Of a stretch of 64,000 nucleotides of DNA, positions 60,603 through 64,000 are shown one piece after another. The DNA comes from Alphaproteobacteria bacterium (GTDB lineage Bacteria > Pseudomonadota > Alphaproteobacteria > CACIAM-22H2), in contig JAEULA010000114.1 in assembly GCA_016793165.1 (NCBI GenBank), positions 1 to 64,000 on the forward strand, written 5' to 3'. The position numbers and the translations under genes were made by a program. The first letter of the stretch is position 1, and each line of letters begins with the position of its first letter. A model generated the notes under the pieces. It was not told the DNA's origin. It worked only from the letters and a program-made list of their open reading frames with translations, and searched no databases.

Positions 60603-60639
60603 CGGTCCGGGACGCCGGCGCGACCGGCATCCCGGACCG
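60603..60639 (+). repeat. Stem-loop between binding-protein and ATPase genes
   Basis: CGGTCCGGGA (60603-60612) pairs with TCCCGGACCG (60630-60639); inside, GCCGG (60614-60618) pairs with CCGGC (60624-60628) after one C-A mismatch, leaving a CGCGA loop. It starts 14 bases after the binding-protein stop. It matches the position of the livK-livH hairpin, so a partial terminator or mRNA stabiliser setting subunit ratios is likely. Confidence 0.75.
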
Positions 60640-60673
60640 ATCGCCGGCCGATGGGACGGGGAGTAGGGGATTC

Positions 60674-61756
60674 GTGGCGTCAACGATCCTGAGCCTGCGC
60701 GACGTCACCAAGCGCTACGGCGCGACGCTGGCCGTCGGCCCGATCTCGCTTGAGGTCGAGACGGGCGAGTTCCTCACGCTGCTCGGCCCCTCGGGCTGCG
60801 GGAAGACGACCACGCTGCACATCATCGCCGGCCTGCTGCATCCCGACGAGGGGCGCGTGACCATGGGCGAGCGCGACCTCACACGCGTGGCGCCGCCCTA
60901 CCGCGACATGGGGCTGGTGTTCCAGAACTACGCCCTGTTCCCGCACAAGACGATCGCCGAGAACGTCGCCTTCGGCCTACGCATGCGCAATGTCGGCAAG
61001 CCGGAGATCGCGAGGCGCGTGGCCGCGATGCTCGATCTCGTGGGCTTGCCGGGCGTCGAGGGGCGCTTCCCCGACCAGCTCAGCGGCGGTCAGCGCCAGC
61101 GCGTCGCGCTGGCACGCGCGCTGGTGATCGAGCCGACGGTCCTGCTCCTCGACGAGCCGCTGTCGAATCTCGATGCCCTGCTGCGCAAGCGCATGCGCCT
61201 GGAGCTGCGCGACATCCAGCGCCGGCTCGGGATCACCACGATCTTCGTCACCCACGATCAGGACGAGGCGTTCGAGATGTCCGACCGGGTGGCGTTGCTC
61301 AATGCCGGCCGGATCGAGCAGCTCGGACCGCCCGAGGCGCTCTACGACGCGCCGGCGACGCGGTTCGTGGCCGAGTTCATCGGCGAGGCCTCGCTGCTCG
61401 AAGGCCGCATCGTCGGCCGCCGCGACGGCGAGGCCGCGATCGAGCTGCCGGGCGGCACCGTGGTCGCCGCCGCCGCCGGCCCCGGGACGCCGGGAGTCGG
61501 CCAGTCGGCCCTGCTGTTCGTGCGGCCGGAGCGGGTCAGCCTGGGCCCCGATCAGCCCGGCGCGGCGGGCCTGCGCGTGCGCGTCGAGCGGCGCGTATTC
61601 TCCGGCGAGGTCGTGTCCTTCGCGCTGCGCACCGAGAGCGGGCAGTCGCTCCTGTGCAAGAAGCCGAGCGTCGGGGAATACCGAGCGGTCGAGCCCGGCA
61701 CCTGGCTGCGGGCGACGCCGATCGAGTGCCGCGCGCTGGCCGCGGGCGCGCCATGA
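60674..61756 (+). CDS. Spermidine/putrescine-type ABC transporter ATP-binding protein (PotA-like)
   Basis: 360 aa. Walker [22 protein letters not shown]-loop MGLVFQNYALFPHKTIAENV, signature [20 protein letters not shown], Walker B VLLLDEPLSNLDALL and FVTHDQDEAFEMSDR are all present, followed by a TOBE domain (about 270-355). The start is GTG 60674 with AGGGG a few bases upstream. Its TGA overlaps the next ATG (ATGA at 61753-61756). Confidence 0.94.
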   Translation: MASTILSLRDVTKRYGATLAVGPISLEVETGEFLTLLGPSGCGKTTTLHIIAGLLHPDEGRVTMGERDLTRVAPPYRDMGLVFQNYALFPHKTIAENVAFGLRMRNVGKPEIARRVAAMLDLVGLPGVEGRFPDQLSGGQRQRVALARALVIEPTVLLLDEPLSNLDALLRKRMRLELRDIQRRLGITTIFVTHDQDEAFEMSDRVALLNAGRIEQLGPPEALYDAPATRFVAEFIGEASLLEGRIVGRRDGEAAIELPGGTVVAAAAGPGTPGVGQSALLFVRPERVSLGPDQPGAAGLRVRVERRVFSGEVVSFALRTESGQSLLCKKPSVGEYRAVEPGTWLRATPIECRALAAGAP

Positions 61757-62619
61757 CGGGCGCATCCGCGACCGGCGCCGGCAGCCATGTCCGCTGGTTC
61801 GCGCGGCTGCTGTTCGCGCCGATCGCCTCGATCTACCTGCTGTTCCTGCTCGCGCCGATCAGCTTCTTCCTCGCGCTCAGCGTCGCGAAATACGACCCGG
61901 GTGAGCTCTTCCTGCCCGTTCCGACGCTGGAGAACTACCGGCGGCTGCTGCTCGACGGCTTCTATCTGGCGGTGCTCGGGCGGACGCTGAAGATCGCCGC
62001 GCTCGTCACCGTATTCAGCCTCCTGATCGGTTATCCGCTCGCGCTGTTCCTGGCGCGGACGCGCTCGGCCTGGCGCGGCGTGCTCATGTTCCTCGTCATC
62101 GCGCCGCTGATGAGCGGCGTGATCGTGCGCACCTATGGCTGGATCGTGCTGTTCGGCAGCGAGGGCCTGATCAATGCGACGCTCCGGGCGCTCGGCCTCG
62201 TCTCGTCGCCGGTGCAGATGATGAACACGCAGTTCGCCGTCATCGTCGCGATGGTCCACATCCTGGTGCCGTACATGGTGTTCCCGATCTTCTCGGCGCT
62301 CGCCAGCATGGACCGCAACGTCGAGCGCGCCGCGAGCACGCTGGGCGCGCGGCCATGGCGCGTCTTCGTCGAGGTGACGCTGCCGCTGAGCCGGTCGGGC
62401 ATCGTCATGGGCAGCGCGCTGGTCTTCACGCTGACCGCCGGCGCCGTCGTGACGCCGGCGCTGATGGGCCCGCGCGACGCCAAGGTCCTGGGCCAGCTGA
62501 TCTACGAGCTCGTCAGCTCCACGCTCAACTGGCCGTTCGCCTCGGCGGCGGCGTCGCTGCTCGTGCTCTGCCAGTTCCTCGTGATCCTCGCCAAGTTCCG
62601 GAGCGGCCGCCGTGGCTGA
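61753..62619 (+). CDS. Spermidine/putrescine-type ABC transporter permease (PotB-like)
   Basis: 288 aa. Landmarks are FAPIASIYLLFLLAPISFFL, GVIVRTYGWIVLFGSEGLIN, the EAA-type loop VERAASTLGARPWRVFVEVT, and ALVFTLTAGAVVTPALMGPR. It pairs with the following PotC-like permease, whose GTG start lies within its last eight bases. Confidence 0.93.
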   Translation: MTGASATGAGSHVRWFARLLFAPIASIYLLFLLAPISFFLALSVAKYDPGELFLPVPTLENYRRLLLDGFYLAVLGRTLKIAALVTVFSLLIGYPLALFLARTRSAWRGVLMFLVIAPLMSGVIVRTYGWIVLFGSEGLINATLRALGLVSSPVQMMNTQFAVIVAMVHILVPYMVFPIFSALASMDRNVERAASTLGARPWRVFVEVTLPLSRSGIVMGSALVFTLTAGAVVTPALMGPRDAKVLGQLIYELVSSTLNWPFASAAASLLVLCQFLVILAKFRSGRRG

Positions 62620-63460
62620 GGGGCCCGATCGCCGGCTCGCGAGCGGCCTGCCCGCACCGCCGCGCGTCGACCTCGGGCCGGCGCTGCGGTTGGGCGCCGG
62701 GCTCGGGGTGACGCTGATCTACGTCTTCCTGCTGCTGCCGATCGCCATCGTCGTCGCCGCCTCGTTCAATCCGGGCCAGGCGAACAGCGTGCCGACCGGC
62801 GGCCTGTCGCTGCGCTGGTACCGCGAGTTCGCCGCCAGCGACGGCTTCGTCGGCGCCTTCCGCTTCAGCCTGCAGCTGGGCCTGGTCGCCGCTCTGCTCG
62901 CGACGGCCATCGGCCTGGTCACCGCCTACGGCATCGTCCGCTTCCTCGGCCGGCGACGCGCGATCGGCCAGGCGCTGGCCCTGATGCCGATGATGATCCC
63001 GCACATCCTCATCAGCCTGTCGCTGCTGCTGCTGCTCACCCAGGTCACCATCCCAGAGGTCGCGCTGCTGCTGATCGGCCACGTGATGATCTGCCTGCCC
63101 TTCACCATCGCGGGGATCATCGCCAGCCTCGAGGGCGTCGACCCGCAGCTCGAGCTCGCGGCCTGGACGCTGGGCGCGTCGCGGCTCCGGATCCTCTGGG
63201 AGGTCACGATCCCGCTGGTGGCGCCGGGGCTCGTGTCCTCGATGCTGTTCGCCTTCATCGTCTCCTTCGGCGACGTCTACATCTCGCTCTTCCTGTCGAG
63301 CCCTGGAAAGACGACTCTGCCGATCGAGATCTTCACCTACATGCTGTGGGACAGCTCGCCGGTTGTCGCGGCGATCACGACGGTGCAGATGCTGATGATC
63401 ATCGCGCTCGGACTGGCGATCGAGCGCCTCGTGGGTTTGCGCAAGGTCATGCGCCTGTAG
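62612..63460 (+). CDS. Spermidine/putrescine-type ABC transporter permease (PotC-like)
   Basis: 282 aa. Landmarks are VTLIYVFLLLPIAIVVAASF, GGLSLRWYREFAAS, the EAA-type loop LELAAWTLGASRLRILWEVT and FAFIVSFGDVYISLFLSSPG. The start is GTG 62612, giving an eight-base overlap with the upstream gene. The aspartoacylase-like gene begins 21 bases after its stop. Confidence 0.93.
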   Translation: MAEGPDRRLASGLPAPPRVDLGPALRLGAGLGVTLIYVFLLLPIAIVVAASFNPGQANSVPTGGLSLRWYREFAASDGFVGAFRFSLQLGLVAALLATAIGLVTAYGIVRFLGRRRAIGQALALMPMMIPHILISLSLLLLLTQVTIPEVALLLIGHVMICLPFTIAGIIASLEGVDPQLELAAWTLGASRLRILWEVTIPLVAPGLVSSMLFAFIVSFGDVYISLFLSSPGKTTLPIEIFTYMLWDSSPVVAAITTVQMLMIIALGLAIERLVGLRKVMRL

Positions 63461-63481
63461 AGCGGGCGAAGGGGGAGAATC

Positions 63482-64000
63482 ATGGCGACGATCGAGATCG
63501 GCACGGCACGCGCGCGGCCCTCCGCGCGCGTCGACGGCATGCTCAAGGTGGCGGACCTGCCGGACGGGCAGCCGATGCAGATACCGGTGACCATCGTCCA
63601 GGGACCCGCCGACGGGCCGGTGCTCTGGCTGCACGGTTGCGTGCACGGCAACGAATTCTGCGGCGCCTACATCATCCAGACCTTCCTGCGCGACCTCGAT
63701 CCGGCGGCGCTGCGCGGCACCGTCGTGGCGCTGCCCTTCCTCAACCTGACCGCCTCGCAGCGGAACCAGCGCATGAGCCCGTTCGAGGGCTACAACGTCG
63801 GCGACATGAACCGCTGCTTCCCGGGCAAGGAGGACGGCGGCCTCACGGACCAGATGGGCCATGCGGTGTGGACGCATCTCAAACGTCACGCCACGCATCT
63901 GGTCGACTTCCACACCGCGCTGACGCCCGACACGCACTGGTCGCTCGTCGCCGGCCACGAGGGCAAGGTGCGCACCGAGGGGCTCGCGATGGCGCGCGCC
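63482..64000 (+). CDS. Succinylglutamate desuccinylase/aspartoacylase family zinc hydrolase, partial
   Basis: 173 residues are visible; the gene runs off the right edge. Zinc ligands His55 and Glu58 are in LHGCVHGNEFCGAYI and His144 is in VDFHTALTP; NRCFPGKEDGGLTDQMGHAV matches the substrate-arm region of the family. It removes an acyl group from an N-acyl amino acid or similar. GGGGGAG lies about six bases before ATG 63482. Placement directly behind the PotBC-like permease genes suggests that the imported compound is an N-acylated amine or amino acid. A related gene at 44075 stands next to the other Pot-type operon. Confidence 0.87.
   Translation, partial: MATIEIGTARARPSARVDGMLKVADLPDGQPMQIPVTIVQGPADGPVLWLHGCVHGNEFCGAYIIQTFLRDLDPAALRGTVVALPFLNLTASQRNQRMSPFEGYNVGDMNRCFPGKEDGGLTDQMGHAVWTHLKRHATHLVDFHTALTPDTHWSLVAGHEGKVRTEGLAMARA

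Overview
The window is a very GC-rich, gene-dense stretch of a proteobacterial chromosome (or large replicon). It has no rRNA, tRNA, CRISPR or obvious phage or IS genes. The combination of LivKHMGF and Pot-type uptake systems, hydantoinase HyuAB, MmgE/PrpD proteins, AtuA/DUF4387 and PuuE-like deacetylases suggests an alphaproteobacterium (a Rhodospirillales or Hyphomicrobiales relative); a betaproteobacterium cannot be excluded. This placement is inference from gene content only.

Layout. (1) 1-8713, minus strand: sulfurtransferase, peptide-type substrate-binding protein, two permeases, a second binding protein without a signal peptide, a VOC protein, a P-loop NTPase/formylglycine-enzyme-like protein and a PatB/MalY lyase cut by the window edge. 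No ABC ATPase is present for this transporter. (2) 8968-10995: DgcA-type flavin/Fe-S demethylase. (3) 11018-15076, minus: 2-oxoacid dehydrogenase E2, E1alpha and E1beta, a 62-aa unknown ORF and an SDR, without E3. A 445-bp regulatory region with a 14-bp tandem repeat separates this from SDR, GntR regulator and D-aminoacylase genes on the plus strand (15522-18888). (4) 18926-26444, minus: N-carbamoylsarcosine-amidase-like hydrolase, hydantoinase-like amidohydrolase, lipoprotein esterase, COG0523 GTPase, and two amidases flanking a GatC/AtzG-like 67-aa protein. (5) 26621-32659: AtuA/DUF4387 pair, two PuuE-like deacetylases, a 2-oxoglutarate oxygenase and an MmgE/PrpD protein. (6) 32664-34037: nitroreductase-methyltransferase fusion. 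(7) 34196-38816: complete LivKHMGF. (8) 38842-46425: a third PuuE-like deacetylase, three more MmgE/PrpD proteins, a flavoprotein and an aspartoacylase-like hydrolase. (9) 46540-54338: a Pot-type ABC transporter interleaved with two paralogous PLP decarboxylases and a methyltransferase. (10) 54408-59338, minus: HyuAB and an alpha/beta-hydrolase-fold protein lacking the catalytic serine. (11) 59510-64000: a second complete Pot-type transporter and an aspartoacylase-like gene cut by the edge.

Taken together this is an accessory catabolic region. Several uptake systems (peptide-type, branched-chain-type, two polyamine-type) are paired with enzymes that open or trim C-N bonds: amidases, hydantoinases, deacetylases, deacylases, decarboxylases and demethylases. 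The likely substrates are small N-substituted or cyclic amides, amino acids and polyamine-like compounds, but no single substrate can be named from sequence. The least familiar unit is the seven-gene transporter/decarboxylase/methyltransferase operon at 46540-54338.
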